Shown piece after piece: positions 44,654 through 53,521 of a DNA stretch of 64,000 nucleotides. Both the position numbers and the translations under genes were made by a program. The notes below the pieces were generated by a model. It ran no database searches. It saw only the letters and a list, made by a program, of their open reading frames with translations, and was not told the origin of the DNA. Position 1 is the stretch's first letter; every line of letters starts with the position of its first letter. The stretch comes from Bradyrhizobium sp. CCH5-F6 (GTDB lineage: Bacteria; Pseudomonadota; Alphaproteobacteria; Rhizobiales; Xanthobacteraceae). Where the stretch lies: contig NZ_LSIC01000055.1 of assembly GCF_001556045.1 (NCBI RefSeq), positions 8,927-72,926 on the forward strand. Direction: 5' to 3'.

Positions 44654-45769
44654 CTATTCCGCCACCCGCGCGGATTTTTCGCTCGACGCTTCCGACCATT
44701 CACCGACGACACGGTCGAGGTCGCAAAGATTCTGGTGCATCTGCTCCAGGGAGAAGCCGAGCGCAAAGAAGCGCTCGGCGGTGTCGGCGGGCTGGCCGCG
44801 AATCAAGCCGTCGTGACGGACGGCGGCGACCGCCTCGGCGTAATGCTGGAGCGCGACGTGGACGGGATGGATCGGCGGGGCACCGGCGCCTTCGCGCAAG
44901 GCCACGGCGGCCGAACGCAGGAAACGCGCGATCACCGTCGAGACTTCCGTCAGCGGAGCTGCGAGCCGCGTCTGCACGTCGGCGGGCAGCGGCACCACGG
45001 TGGCGCGACCGATCATCACGACGTCATGGCGCAGCCTCAGGACGGTCCGCAGCAAGGGGCCGGTATCCGGCCCACTCGACAGGCGTGCGGCGCGCTCGCG
45101 TTCGGCCTCGGCGCCGATCGCGTTGAGGTTGACCATGGCGGTGCCGATGCCGTCCTGGATCCGGTGCAGCGCGTCGTTGTCCCGGCCGCGCGTGAGAGCC
45201 GCGAGCAGCTCTGTGAAGGCATCCGCGATCAATTCGAGCAGCGTCGCCGCGCTGGCGCGGATCTGCCGCACCGCGCGCGAGGGCAACACCAGGAACGAGA
45301 CCAGCAACCCCGTGACGGCGCCGACCGCGACCTCGCTGACCCGGTCGATCGCCGAGGTCAGGGGATCGGCGTGATGCATGGTCGGAACCAGGAGCACGAT
45401 CACGGCCGTGACCGTGGCCGCGCTGAGGCTCGGATTGATCGCGGCGATGAAGGCGAGCGGGGCGACGGAGAGCACCAGGAGGCCCAACAGGCCGGCTTCG
45501 CTGGAATAAGGGATCAGGATCGCGATGGCGCCGCCATAGACGGCGCCGCCGATGGTGCCGAGCATGTAGTCGCGCGTCGCCTTCAGCGAGCGGCCGACGC
45601 TCATCTGGGTCACGATCAGCGAGGTCAGCACGGCCCAGAGCGGCAGCAGCAGGTGCAGCGCGCTGGCGATGGCATAGGCCGCCGTCGCCGCCACGGTGAC
45701 CCGGATCGCCAGCCCCAGCTGCGTCCGCCGCGACCGGATGTGGTCGAACAGCTCTCTTGCGCCTGTCAT
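44654..45769 (-). CDS. FUSC-family membrane transporter (aromatic acid exporter-like)
   Basis: A 371-residue inner-membrane protein with about six N-terminal helices (LGLAIRVTVAATAAYAIAS, WAVLTSLIVTQM) and a long cytosolic helical C-terminus containing the FUSC landmark VGRSLKATRDYMLGTIGGAV. It is shorter than full-length AaeB/YccS-type proteins. Related proteins export aromatic acids, but the substrate is unknown. The ATG at 45769 follows GGAAGG; a TTG two codons earlier is less likely. It is divergent from the MmgE/PrpD gene. Confidence 0.87.
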   Translation of the reverse strand: MTGARELFDHIRSRRTQLGLAIRVTVAATAAYAIASALHLLLPLWAVLTSLIVTQMSVGRSLKATRDYMLGTIGGAVYGGAIAILIPYSSEAGLLGLLVLSVAPLAFIAAINPSLSAATVTAVIVLLVPTMHHADPLTSAIDRVSEVAVGAVTGLLVSFLVLPSRAVRQIRASAATLLELIADAFTELLAALTRGRDNDALHRIQDGIGTAMVNLNAIGAEAERERAARLSSGPDTGPLLRTVLRLRHDVVMIGRATVVPLPADVQTRLAAPLTEVSTVIARFLRSAAVALREGAGAPPIHPVHVALQHYAEAVAAVRHDGLIRGQPADTAERFFALGFSLEQMHQNLCDLDRVVGEWSEASSEKSARVAE

Positions 45770-45886
45770 GATCAACCTTCCGGTCCTCTCGAGCCAGGCA
45801 AAAGCATGGCTGGTGCCCGCCCCCGCAAGGCCGCTTGAAAGGCGAAATCAGCCCGCCTAATTTGCCCGCCAAAACGAGGAAACACG

Positions 45887-47254
45887 ATGGCCCACGAAAC
45901 CGCAACGCTCGCCGCCTATGTCTTCAATCTGAAATACCAGGATATTCCGGCGGAAGTGCTGGATCGCGCCAAAGTGCTGACGCTGGACTTCCTCGGCAGC
46001 GCCATCCGCGCCCGCAGCGAGGCGGAATCGACTCCGTCGATCCTGAAGATGCTGGAGGCGCTCGCGCTCGACACCAAGGGCGAATCCACCGTGTTCGGCG
46101 ACAGCAAGACCTGGACGCCGGCAGTCGCCGCTCTCCTCAACGGCGCGCTCGGCCATTCCCTCGACTTCGACGACACCCACGCCGATTCCTCGCTGCATCC
46201 GAGCGCGCCGGTGGTTCCGGCCGCCTTCGCCGTCGGCGAGATGGTCGGCGCGTCCGGCCGTGACGTGCTGACCGCGATCGTTGCGGGCTATGAGGTCTGC
46301 TGCCGGCTCGGCAACGCGCTCGACCCGACCTCGCATTATGCGCGCGGCTTCCACCCGACCGCGACTGCCGGCACCTATGGCGCGGCTGCGGCGGCCGGCA
46401 AGCTGTTCGGCCTCAGCGAGAAACAGCTCATCGCCGCCTTCGGCGTCTCCGGCAGCCAAGCCGCGGGTTCGCTGCAATTCTTGGTCAACGGCGCCTGGAA
46501 CAAGCGCTACCAGGTCGGCGCCGCCGCGATGAACGGCGTGATCGCCGCGACGCTAGCGCGCAACGATTTCGTCGGCGCGACGGAATCGGTCGAGGGCAAG
46601 CACGGCCTGCTCGCCGGCTATACCGACGACGCGCATCCGGAGAAGGCGGTCGCCGAGCTCGGCAAGACCTATGAGACGATGAAGATCGGCGTAAAGCCCT
46701 ATCCGAGCTGCCGCTACACTCATGCCGCGATCGACGCGCTGATCGCGATGCGGCGCGAGCACAATCTGACGCCCGACCAGGTCAAGCGCGTCGAGATCGG
46801 GCTGCATCGGAACGGCATTACCCTGACCGGAGATGCCGCGACCAAGCGCCACCCGCGCTCGATCGTCGGCGGCCAGTTCTCGATGTTCTTCACCGGCGCG
46901 CTCGCGCTCGACCAGGGCTCGTTCGGCTGGGACGATTACAACCGGCTCGGCGATGCCGCGATCGACGCGCTGGCCGACAAGTTCGACGTGGTGCAGGACG
47001 ACCGCCTCGAGATCGGCCGCACCCATCCGTTCGGCGCCCGCGTCAGCATCACCACCGACGACGGCGTGCATGAGCGGCTCTATGCCGATCCCTCGGGCGA
47101 GCCGACATCCTTCCCGGACACGCAGGCCATGCAGCAGAAATTCCTGACGCTGGCGCGGCCGGTGCTGAACGCGCGGGCGGAGAAATTCGCGGATGCGATC
47201 ATGACTCTGGAGCGTTTCGACCGCGTGGCCAAGGCTACGGAGCTGGGGCGGTAG
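45887..47254 (+). CDS. MmgE/PrpD family protein
   Basis: A 455-residue protein of the MmgE/PrpD fold, which includes 2-methylcitrate dehydratase, cis-aconitate decarboxylase and isomerase-type enzymes. Seen: LDFLGSAIRARSEAE, ALLNGALGHSLDFDDTHAD (the active-site Asp/His region), GYEVCCRLGNAL, and KPYPSCRYTHAAIDAL. The family marker LxFDDTH is intact. The methylcitrate-cycle genes prpB/prpC are not nearby, so this is more likely another member. GAGGA precedes the ATG. Confidence 0.9.
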   Translation: MAHETATLAAYVFNLKYQDIPAEVLDRAKVLTLDFLGSAIRARSEAESTPSILKMLEALALDTKGESTVFGDSKTWTPAVAALLNGALGHSLDFDDTHADSSLHPSAPVVPAAFAVGEMVGASGRDVLTAIVAGYEVCCRLGNALDPTSHYARGFHPTATAGTYGAAAAAGKLFGLSEKQLIAAFGVSGSQAAGSLQFLVNGAWNKRYQVGAAAMNGVIAATLARNDFVGATESVEGKHGLLAGYTDDAHPEKAVAELGKTYETMKIGVKPYPSCRYTHAAIDALIAMRREHNLTPDQVKRVEIGLHRNGITLTGDAATKRHPRSIVGGQFSMFFTGALALDQGSFGWDDYNRLGDAAIDALADKFDVVQDDRLEIGRTHPFGARVSITTDDGVHERLYADPSGEPTSFPDTQAMQQKFLTLARPVLNARAEKFADAIMTLERFDRVAKATELGR

Positions 47255-47263
47255 GCGATCCAT

Positions 47264-47400
47264 CTTCTCCCCCTCCCGTCCTTACGGGGAGAGGGTTGGG
47301 GTGAGGGGCCTCTCTTCGCGGATGAGATCGTCGAGGGACCTGTACCCCCTCACCCGGATTGCTTCGCAATCCGACCTCTCCCCGCAAGCGGGGAGAGGTT
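47264..47400. repeat. Paired family D repeats
   Basis: Two inverted copies: CCCCTCCCGTCCTTACGGGG with GAGAGGGTTGGGGTGAGGGG, then CCCCCTCACCCGGATTGC with ATTGCTTCGCAAT and CCTCTCCCCGCAAGCGGGGAGAGG-type hairpin. It fills the gap between the converging MmgE/PrpD and serine-hydrolase genes and may terminate both. Confidence 0.7.
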
Positions 47401-47403
47401 GAG

Positions 47404-48816
47404 CTAATTCACTCCCACCACCTTCCCCTGCTCGCGCGTCGCAGCCACCACATCGCGCACCAGATCGAACACGCCGTCTGCTTCCGGCGGCGCGTTCGGC
47501 GAGCGGCCGAGACGAACGATGACCAGCCGCTCCGACGGAATCACGATCGTGTACTGCCCGATGGTGCCCTTGGCGAAGAAGGCATCGCGGGGCCAGCCGT
47601 GCTTCACGCGAAAATTTGCGCCAAAACTATCGCCATGGTTGGTCCAGAAGCCTGCGCCGATGCCGACCCAGGCATTCGGCGTAGGCGTAGCCGTGTAGCT
47701 CACCCAGCCCTCAGGCAGGATGCGCTTGCCGCCGGCAACGCCGTCGTCGAGATAGAGCTGGCCGAAGCGTGCCCAGTCGCGCGCCGATGCCAGCATCTCG
47801 CTCGACCCTTCGATCGTGCCCGAGCCATCGACCTGGAGGACGACACGGCGCATGCCGAGCGGGCCGAACAATTCGCGGCGCGCGAAGCGGAGCGCGTCAG
47901 CGGGGCTGCCGCCGACGGCGTTACGGATCAGCTGCGAGAGAATCATGGAATTGCCATCGTGATAGTTCCACGCGGTGCCCGGTGCGGTCTCGAGCGGGAT
48001 GCTCGCCGCATAGGCGGCCATGTCGGTCTCCACGAACTTCATCCTGTTGACCGGCTCGAACACCGAGCCGAGCGATGCCTGCAACGAGCTGCCGAGCGCC
48101 AGCCCCGCGGTGTGACGCAACAACTGATCGACGGTGATGGCATGGCGCGGATCATCGCGATCCTTCCAGGCGGCGACCGGCGCCGGCCCGTCGAGCTTCA
48201 GCTTGCCCTGGCGCACCAGCACGCCTGTCAGCGCCGAGATCACCGATTTCGTCATGGAGAAGCCGAGCAGCAGCGTCTCCGGTCCAATGCCGTCAGCATA
48301 ACGCTCCGCGATGACGCGGCCCGACTTCATCACGACCAAAGCGCGGGTGCGCCGGTAAGGCGGCTGCACGGGCTCGGTGAAGGCGCGGTCGAGCGCGGCG
48401 GCAAGCGCGGGGCTTTGCGGCGGCACGATCGCTGGGCCGGCGATCTCGGGCAGCAGCGCGGGCTGCGGCTCGACAGGGGCAATCCCCGCGCCATGGTCGA
48501 GCGTGCAGCCGAGCCCCTCGCGATAGACGGCGTGGCTGCGGCCGATGCCGAACAACGTCACCGTGACATCCTTGCGGACGCGATCGACCCGGTAATCCAT
48601 CGCCCAGGTAATGAGGCCGGTCCCGGGCATCGCATCGATGGTTTCGGTGAAATTGCGACTGGCATCGAGGCCGGAGACGAAGGTCTCGGAGCACAGGACG
48701 TCGGCGACGAAGCCAGTCGCGACCTTGGGCATGTCGCGGGCTCGCGCGGCGCCGAGCGCGAGGCCTGCACAGGCTATGATGGTGACGAGTAGGACGGTCT
48801 TGCGGCGGCGGGTCAC
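47404..48816 (-). CDS. Exported serine hydrolase (beta-lactamase / penicillin-binding protein class C fold)
   Basis: A 470-residue exported enzyme. The N-terminus RRRKTVLLVTIIACAGLALG is a signal peptide or anchor. The nucleophile motif SMTK lies in LLGFSMTKSVISAL, and the YHDGNSMILS segment matches the YxN position. An N-terminal ~150-residue region before the hydrolase domain is of unknown function. Relatives include esterases and 6-aminohexanoate-dimer hydrolase-like enzymes as well as class C beta-lactamases; resistance is not implied. Start is GTG with GGAG upstream. Confidence 0.88.
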   Translation of the reverse strand: MTRRRKTVLLVTIIACAGLALGAARARDMPKVATGFVADVLCSETFVSGLDASRNFTETIDAMPGTGLITWAMDYRVDRVRKDVTVTLFGIGRSHAVYREGLGCTLDHGAGIAPVEPQPALLPEIAGPAIVPPQSPALAAALDRAFTEPVQPPYRRTRALVVMKSGRVIAERYADGIGPETLLLGFSMTKSVISALTGVLVRQGKLKLDGPAPVAAWKDRDDPRHAITVDQLLRHTAGLALGSSLQASLGSVFEPVNRMKFVETDMAAYAASIPLETAPGTAWNYHDGNSMILSQLIRNAVGGSPADALRFARRELFGPLGMRRVVLQVDGSGTIEGSSEMLASARDWARFGQLYLDDGVAGGKRILPEGWVSYTATPTPNAWVGIGAGFWTNHGDSFGANFRVKHGWPRDAFFAKGTIGQYTIVIPSERLVIVRLGRSPNAPPEADGVFDLVRDVVAATREQGKVVGVN

Positions 48817-48958
48817 GGGCTATCTCCGGCTGGGGCGGTGCCGACGACGAAGCCTGAGTGGGCAGAGAAGCGCCCGCCGGATTTGAAAATTGCCTGGCTG
48901 AAACCGTTCCGAGGCTCGCCGATTCTGAAATTTCGACGCAATTACAAGGCACTGGAAT

Positions 48959-50020
48959 CTAGGCGGCGTTCACCTTCAGCCGCCGATATTCCGTCGGCGT
49001 CACGCCCGTGACCGCCTTGAAGGCGCGGTTGAACGGGCCGAGCGACTGGAAGCCGGCATCCATCGCGATGGTGATGACGGGGACCTCGATCTGGGCGGGG
49101 TCGGCGAGCGCGGCCTTGGCCTCCTCGATCCGGTGGTTGTTCAGGAACACATTGAAGTTACGGTAGCCGAGCCGCTGGTTGATCAGCCGCCGCAGCCGGT
49201 ATTCGGGAATCTTGAGCCGGCCCGCCAGCGCGCCGATGGTGATGTTCTCCTGACGATAGATGCGCTCGTCCGCCATCAGGCGCATCAGGGCATCGACGAG
49301 TTTCCGGTCGGCACCGTCCTCGATTGCAGCGGCTGGGCTCGGTGCGATCGTCGCCGCCGGCTCCGCCGCGGGCAGAAACAGATCCGCACCGTCGACGCGC
49401 ATCATCGCATGGGCGATGGCCGCGACGACGCAGGCGAGCACCCCGGCATTGATCGTGTTGGCGACATCGCCTGCGCTGCCGGCAACGAGGATCTGGAGCA
49501 CGGCGTTCAAGCCGCCATAGAGCGCGGCGGCACACACAATGAAGACGCGAACACGGCGACGACGTTCGACCAGATCGGCCGACCACGAATTGATCGTCTG
49601 CGCAACCGCGAGGCCGATGAAGCCGAGCACGATCAGATCGGTCGCGATGACCTGCAAGCGCATGTTCCCGCCAGGCGCGATCCACAGGCACCCGACAAGG
49701 CTGAAGGCAGTCACCGCCGCCCAGATTAATCCGTGCCACCATTGCAGGCGAAACTCGTCATCGAACAGCGCGCGCGTGAACAGCCAGAACACCACGATGT
49801 TGCCGGTCGAGAGCGCGATCAGCGGTGCATGCCACGCCGGGACCAGCGACGATACGCCGATCGAATAGCTCGCCGCATGCGCGGCCGAGCCGAGCGCGAA
49901 GGCCGCGCCGAGCCGGGCGGCGAGGACGTTGCGGAAATCCGCGACGAGTGAGACCGTCAGCACCAGCAGCAGCGCGACGCTGGCGGCGCGAAAGGCGAGC
50001 TCGGTGGCGGCAAGGGTCAT
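48959..50020 (-). CDS. Membrane-bound AraC-family transcriptional regulator
   Basis: A 353-residue regulator in which about seven N-terminal helices (LAFRAASVALLLVLTVSL, WHGLIWAAVTAFSLVGCLW, VLGFIGLAVAQTINSW, AGVLACVVAAIAHAMM) are followed by a cytosolic AraC/XylS HTH domain: ITIGALAGRLKIPEYRLRRLINQRLGYRNFNVFLNNHRI and the second helix pair ITIAMDAGFQSLGPFNRAFKAVTGVTPTEYRRL. A direct membrane signal is implied. The ATG at 50020 (MTLAATELAF) gives the natural N-terminus. Divergent from pirin across 313 bases; pirin is one possible target. Confidence 0.88.
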   Translation of the reverse strand: MTLAATELAFRAASVALLLVLTVSLVADFRNVLAARLGAAFALGSAAHAASYSIGVSSLVPAWHAPLIALSTGNIVVFWLFTRALFDDEFRLQWWHGLIWAAVTAFSLVGCLWIAPGGNMRLQVIATDLIVLGFIGLAVAQTINSWSADLVERRRRVRVFIVCAAALYGGLNAVLQILVAGSAGDVANTINAGVLACVVAAIAHAMMRVDGADLFLPAAEPAATIAPSPAAAIEDGADRKLVDALMRLMADERIYRQENITIGALAGRLKIPEYRLRRLINQRLGYRNFNVFLNNHRIEEAKAALADPAQIEVPVITIAMDAGFQSLGPFNRAFKAVTGVTPTEYRRLKVNAA

Positions 50021-50333
50021 CGGGTGGCGCGATCGGTCGCAGTTGAAGGCAGCCAAACATCGTTGGTTGCGCCAGGTTTTTCAAGGACCACCCGCAGGCC
50101 ACGCCTAGAGCCACCTCCGCCGCTGTCATCGCCCGGCTTGACCAAGCGATCCAGTAATCCGAGACAGCAGTGATGAATCGAGAGGCTGCGGCGTACTGGA
50201 TCGCCGGCTTCGCGGGCGATGACAGCGGAGTATGAGGCCTCATTGCGACACGACGTCCTGTCCGGGCTTTGTCGCGACGACGCTGCAAATTCCTGCTAAG
50301 CTCGCGCCCAAGAAAGTCGAAAAGGAGTCCCCC
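50021..50333. other. 313-base divergent region holding a family F repeat
   Basis: Between the AraC-type regulator and pirin genes. An imperfect palindromic repeat occupies 50121-50227 (see that entry). The flanks (50021-50120, 50228-50333) should contain the two promoters; no clear hexamers were recognised. Confidence 0.4.
50121..50227. repeat. Intergenic palindromic repeat, family F
   Basis: CGCTGTCATCGCCCGGC at the left matches GCGGGCGATGACAGCG at the right; inside, GCGATCCAGTA pairs with TACTGGATCGC. A ~107-base dispersed-type element; no second copy was found in this window. Confidence 0.65.
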
Positions 50334-51251
50334 ATGAGCTGGCAACCCTCGAACGATCCCGTGCTCGGCGATCCCATGTCCTGCGATGCGCTCGATCTCG
50401 TCATCGTGCCGCGGACGCGCGATCTCGGCGATGGTTTCGCGGTGCGTCGCGCGCTGCCGCATGGCAAGCGGCAGATGGTGGGGCCCTTCATCTTCTTCGA
50501 TCATTTCGGCCCCGTGCAGTTCGTTTCCGGCAAGGGTATGGACGTGCGTCCGCATCCGCATATCGGGCTCGCGACCGTCACCTATCTGTTCGACGGCGCG
50601 ATCATGCATCGCGACAGCGAGGGCAACGTCCAGGAGATCGCGCCGGGCGCGATGAATCTGATGACGGCCGGCCGCGGCATCGCCCATTCCGAACGCACGC
50701 CGGATGCGCAGCGCGCTTCGGGCCAGAAGATGCTCGGCCTGCAAAGCTGGATTGCGCTGCCGGTCGGATCGGAAGAGATCGCGCCGTCGTTCCAGCATTA
50801 TGCTGCGGGCGACTTGCCGATGATCACCGAACGCGATTTCACCGCACGCGTGATCGCGGGCTCGTCCTTCGGCATCGCCTCGCCCGTCTCGATGGTCTCG
50901 CCCTGGTTCTATACCGAGGTCACGGCGGTCGCGGGCGCTACGGTGCCGCTCGATCCTGATCACGAGGAGCGTGCGATCTACGTGGTGGACGGCGAGGTCG
51001 AGATCGCGAACGAACGTTACGAAGGACCCCGGCTCCTGATCTTCCGGCCCGGCGACCGTATCACCGTGAAGGCGCTCAAGGCGACGCGGATGATGTTTCT
51101 CGGCGGCGACGCGCTGGAGGGCCCACGCCACATCTGGTGGAATTTCGTCTCCTCCAGCAAGGAGCGCATCGAGCAGGCCAAGCAGGACTGGAAAACCGGC
51201 CGCTTCGCGGCAGTTCCGCAGGAACACGAGTTCATTCCGCTGCCGGAATAG
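50334..51251 (+). CDS. Pirin-family cupin protein
   Basis: A 305-residue bicupin. The N-terminal metal site is visible: [10 protein letters not shown] then [17 protein letters not shown] (H-x-H) and the later Glu/His positions ([16 protein letters not shown]). Pirin homologues show quercetinase activity in vitro or act as regulators. The C-terminal cupin has [18 protein letters not shown] and [20 protein letters not shown], a pirin hallmark. A strong AAGGAG site precedes the ATG at 50334. Confidence 0.93.
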   Translation: MSWQPSNDPVLGDPMSCDALDLVIVPRTRDLGDGFAVRRALPHGKRQMVGPFIFFDHFGPVQFVSGKGMDVRPHPHIGLATVTYLFDGAIMHRDSEGNVQEIAPGAMNLMTAGRGIAHSERTPDAQRASGQKMLGLQSWIALPVGSEEIAPSFQHYAAGDLPMITERDFTARVIAGSSFGIASPVSMVSPWFYTEVTAVAGATVPLDPDHEERAIYVVDGEVEIANERYEGPRLLIFRPGDRITVKALKATRMMFLGGDALEGPRHIWWNFVSSSKERIEQAKQDWKTGRFAAVPQEHEFIPLPE

Positions 51252-51322
51252 GCTATCCCGGTGTCCGGCTGCGCCATCCGGCGCGGCCGGATTATTGCCT
51301 GAAGCCCTCGCCTGCGAAAGCC

Positions 51323-52243
51323 ATGCCGATGACCACCATGCTCTCCAGCGACCTGCCGCTGCCCAAGATCGGACGCGGCAAGGTGCGCGACATCTACGCC
51401 GTCGACGATGACCGCCTGCTGCTCGTCACCACCGACCGCATCAGCGCCTTCGACGTGGTGATGGGCGAGACCATCCCGATGAAGGGCGCGGTGCTGACGC
51501 AGATCAGCGCGTTCTGGTTCAATCAGCTCGAAGGCGTGGTGCCGCATCACATGATCAGCGCCGACACGGATGAGATCATCGAGTCCGTGCCGGTGTTGCA
51601 ACAACATCGCGCCGAGATCCTCGGCCGCGCCATGCTGTGCAAGCGGACCACCGTTTTTCCGATCGAATGCGTGATCCGCGGCTATCTCTCAGGCTCCGCC
51701 TGGAAGGAATATGCCGCGAGCGGCACGCTGGCAGGCGAGAAGCTGAAGGCCGGCCTCGTCGAGAGCGAGAAGCTGGAGCCTGCGATCTTCAGCCCGGCGA
51801 CCAAGGCCGAGAGCGGCCATGACGAGAACATCACGATCGGGCGGATGCGCGAGGTCGTCGGCGACGAGGTCGCCTACACGCTGGAGAGCATGACGCGCGC
51901 GATCTACACGCTCGGCGAGGAGCTGGCGCGCGAGCAGGGCATCATCATCGCCGACACCAAGTTCGAGTTCGGCCGTGACAAGGACGGACGCATCATCCTG
52001 ATCGACGAAGTCATGACGCCGGATTCCTCCCGCTTCTGGGCGGTGGACGCCTACAAGCCCGGCCAGTCGCAGGCGAGCTTCGACAAGCAGCCCTTGCGCG
52101 ACTATCTCGACGGCGAACGCCGCGCCGGCCGCTGGAACGGCGACGCCCCGCCGCCGCCACTGCCGGCCAGCGTCGTCGAGGCAACCAGCAAACGATATCT
52201 GGAAGCCTATCGGCGCGTGACGGGGACGGAGCTGAATATTTAA
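51323..52243 (+). CDS. purC: Phosphoribosylaminoimidazole-succinocarboxamide synthase
   Basis: Purine biosynthesis step that joins aspartate to CAIR to form SAICAR, using ATP. The 306-residue length matches the longer, eukaryote-like PurC form. Landmarks: [43 protein letters not shown] and [14 protein letters not shown]. Three in-frame ATGs (51323, 51329, 51338) compete for the start. It lies 71 bases after pirin on the same strand. Other pur genes are not in the window. Confidence 0.95.
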   Translation: MPMTTMLSSDLPLPKIGRGKVRDIYAVDDDRLLLVTTDRISAFDVVMGETIPMKGAVLTQISAFWFNQLEGVVPHHMISADTDEIIESVPVLQQHRAEILGRAMLCKRTTVFPIECVIRGYLSGSAWKEYAASGTLAGEKLKAGLVESEKLEPAIFSPATKAESGHDENITIGRMREVVGDEVAYTLESMTRAIYTLGEELAREQGIIIADTKFEFGRDKDGRIILIDEVMTPDSSRFWAVDAYKPGQSQASFDKQPLRDYLDGERRAGRWNGDAPPPPLPASVVEATSKRYLEAYRRVTGTELNI

Positions 52244-52279
52244 CTAGCACCTTTGTCGTCCCGGCGCGTCGCGCTCGTC

Positions 52280-53416
52280 TCAAGCGTCCGACGGTGCGGT
52301 GCGTTTGTCAGGGATCGATCGACGCCCCGCTTCATCGCCGGGCGCGTGATCCGCATCCAGGGCCAGCAGGAGTTCGGCAACCCGGTTGGCGGAGGCGGTC
52401 CATTCCGCAAGCTTGGCGTAATTGTCCGTGAACCAGTTGAACGCGGTCTGGACCACGACGAATGCCGCTGAGGCCTGAACCACTTCGCCCAGCGTCATCG
52501 TGCCGCCGAGGTACTTGGGGAGGCAAAGCAGGAGGCCGACGATCGGCGTCACCAGGAGACCCGTGTAAGTAATCAGCGTCATCCGCATCAATTGCCAGCA
52601 GTAGATCCGCCAGATGGCGATCACGGCTTTCAAGGCCGCGCCGACGGCATGGCGGTCGTTGATGCCGGCCTCCTGCACCACCTTGCCTTCGCGGGTCTCG
52701 CGCACATGCGTTCCGATCGCCCGCAGCTCGGCTTCCATGCGCTTGTTTTCCTCGATGACCCGCGTCAGACGGCCGGCCGTCAGCCAGATGCCTATCACCA
52801 GCAGCGCGGAATAGGCGATCACGGCGAGGACGAGGTAACCGGGAATCGCAAAGGCGACACCGTCGAAATCGATTTCAAGGCTGCCACCGACCGACCACAG
52901 CACGCCGACGAACGTTGCAATCGTGAGCACCGATTGAAGCAGGCCGGTCGCCAGATCGATCGGGAGGTCCGTCGCGACCTTGGCATCCTCCGCGATGCGA
53001 TACTCCGGCGCCTCGTGATGTCCCTCGATGGCGCTACGCCTCGGAAGACGATCATCCGCCAGCCAATCGCTATAGAGATGGTTACTCAGCCACGCGCGCC
53101 AGGAACGCTGCAGGGTCATGCGCGCCCACACCGACAACACGGTCAAGGCTATGCTCGCCCCCGCCAGCGGCAGAAACCGGAACGCCTGGGACAGAAGTTC
53201 CGCCTGGTCCTTCCGGCCAATGGCGTTGAAGAAGTCGCGATTCCAGAAGTTGAGGCCGTATTGCGTCAGGAGCTGCAGGATGACGTTGACGATCAACGCG
53301 ACCAACAGAAGCCACGCTGTCCACGCCGTTGGTCCGCGCCAATACCCCGAGGCGCTCTGCCAGAAGCGGCCTAAAAGTTGCTTTTCACCCGAAGCGAAAG
53401 AGATCCTCGTCAGCAT
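52280..53416 (-). CDS. ABC-transporter-type membrane protein (SbmA/BacA or YddA-like) lacking an ATPase domain
   Basis: About 378 residues with six predicted helices. The sequence LNFWNRDFFNAIGRKDQAEL, TLQRSWRAWLSNHLYSDWL and HEAPEYRIAEDAKVATDLP are landmarks of the YddA/ABC_membrane_2 type. In YddA and BclA an ATPase follows NWFTDNYAKLAEWTASANRV, but here the protein ends some 30 residues later, with no Walker motifs. It has the size of SbmA/BacA (about 406 aa), which lacks the ATPase naturally. Peptide import is a possibility. The start is uncertain: 53416, 53449 and 53467 are in frame. Confidence 0.75.
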   Translation of the reverse strand: MLTRISFASGEKQLLGRFWQSASGYWRGPTAWTAWLLLVALIVNVILQLLTQYGLNFWNRDFFNAIGRKDQAELLSQAFRFLPLAGASIALTVLSVWARMTLQRSWRAWLSNHLYSDWLADDRLPRRSAIEGHHEAPEYRIAEDAKVATDLPIDLATGLLQSVLTIATFVGVLWSVGGSLEIDFDGVAFAIPGYLVLAVIAYSALLVIGIWLTAGRLTRVIEENKRMEAELRAIGTHVRETREGKVVQEAGINDRHAVGAALKAVIAIWRIYCWQLMRMTLITYTGLLVTPIVGLLLCLPKYLGGTMTLGEVVQASAAFVVVQTAFNWFTDNYAKLAEWTASANRVAELLLALDADHAPGDEAGRRSIPDKRTAPSDA

Positions 53417-53521
53417 TCGCGAGCCGCAATCTTGCGCGCGCGCCACCATATGATGCCGCCAAAGCAAGACTATGCTGTCTCGCCCGAGGTCTCTTGATCT
53501 GCGTCAAAGCGATGCCGGCGG

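Noticed and set aside
47404..48816. Antibiotic-resistance beta-lactamase
   Set aside because: The fold is shared with esterases and peptidases, and the N-terminal domain is unlike AmpC. No AmpR-type regulator is beside it.
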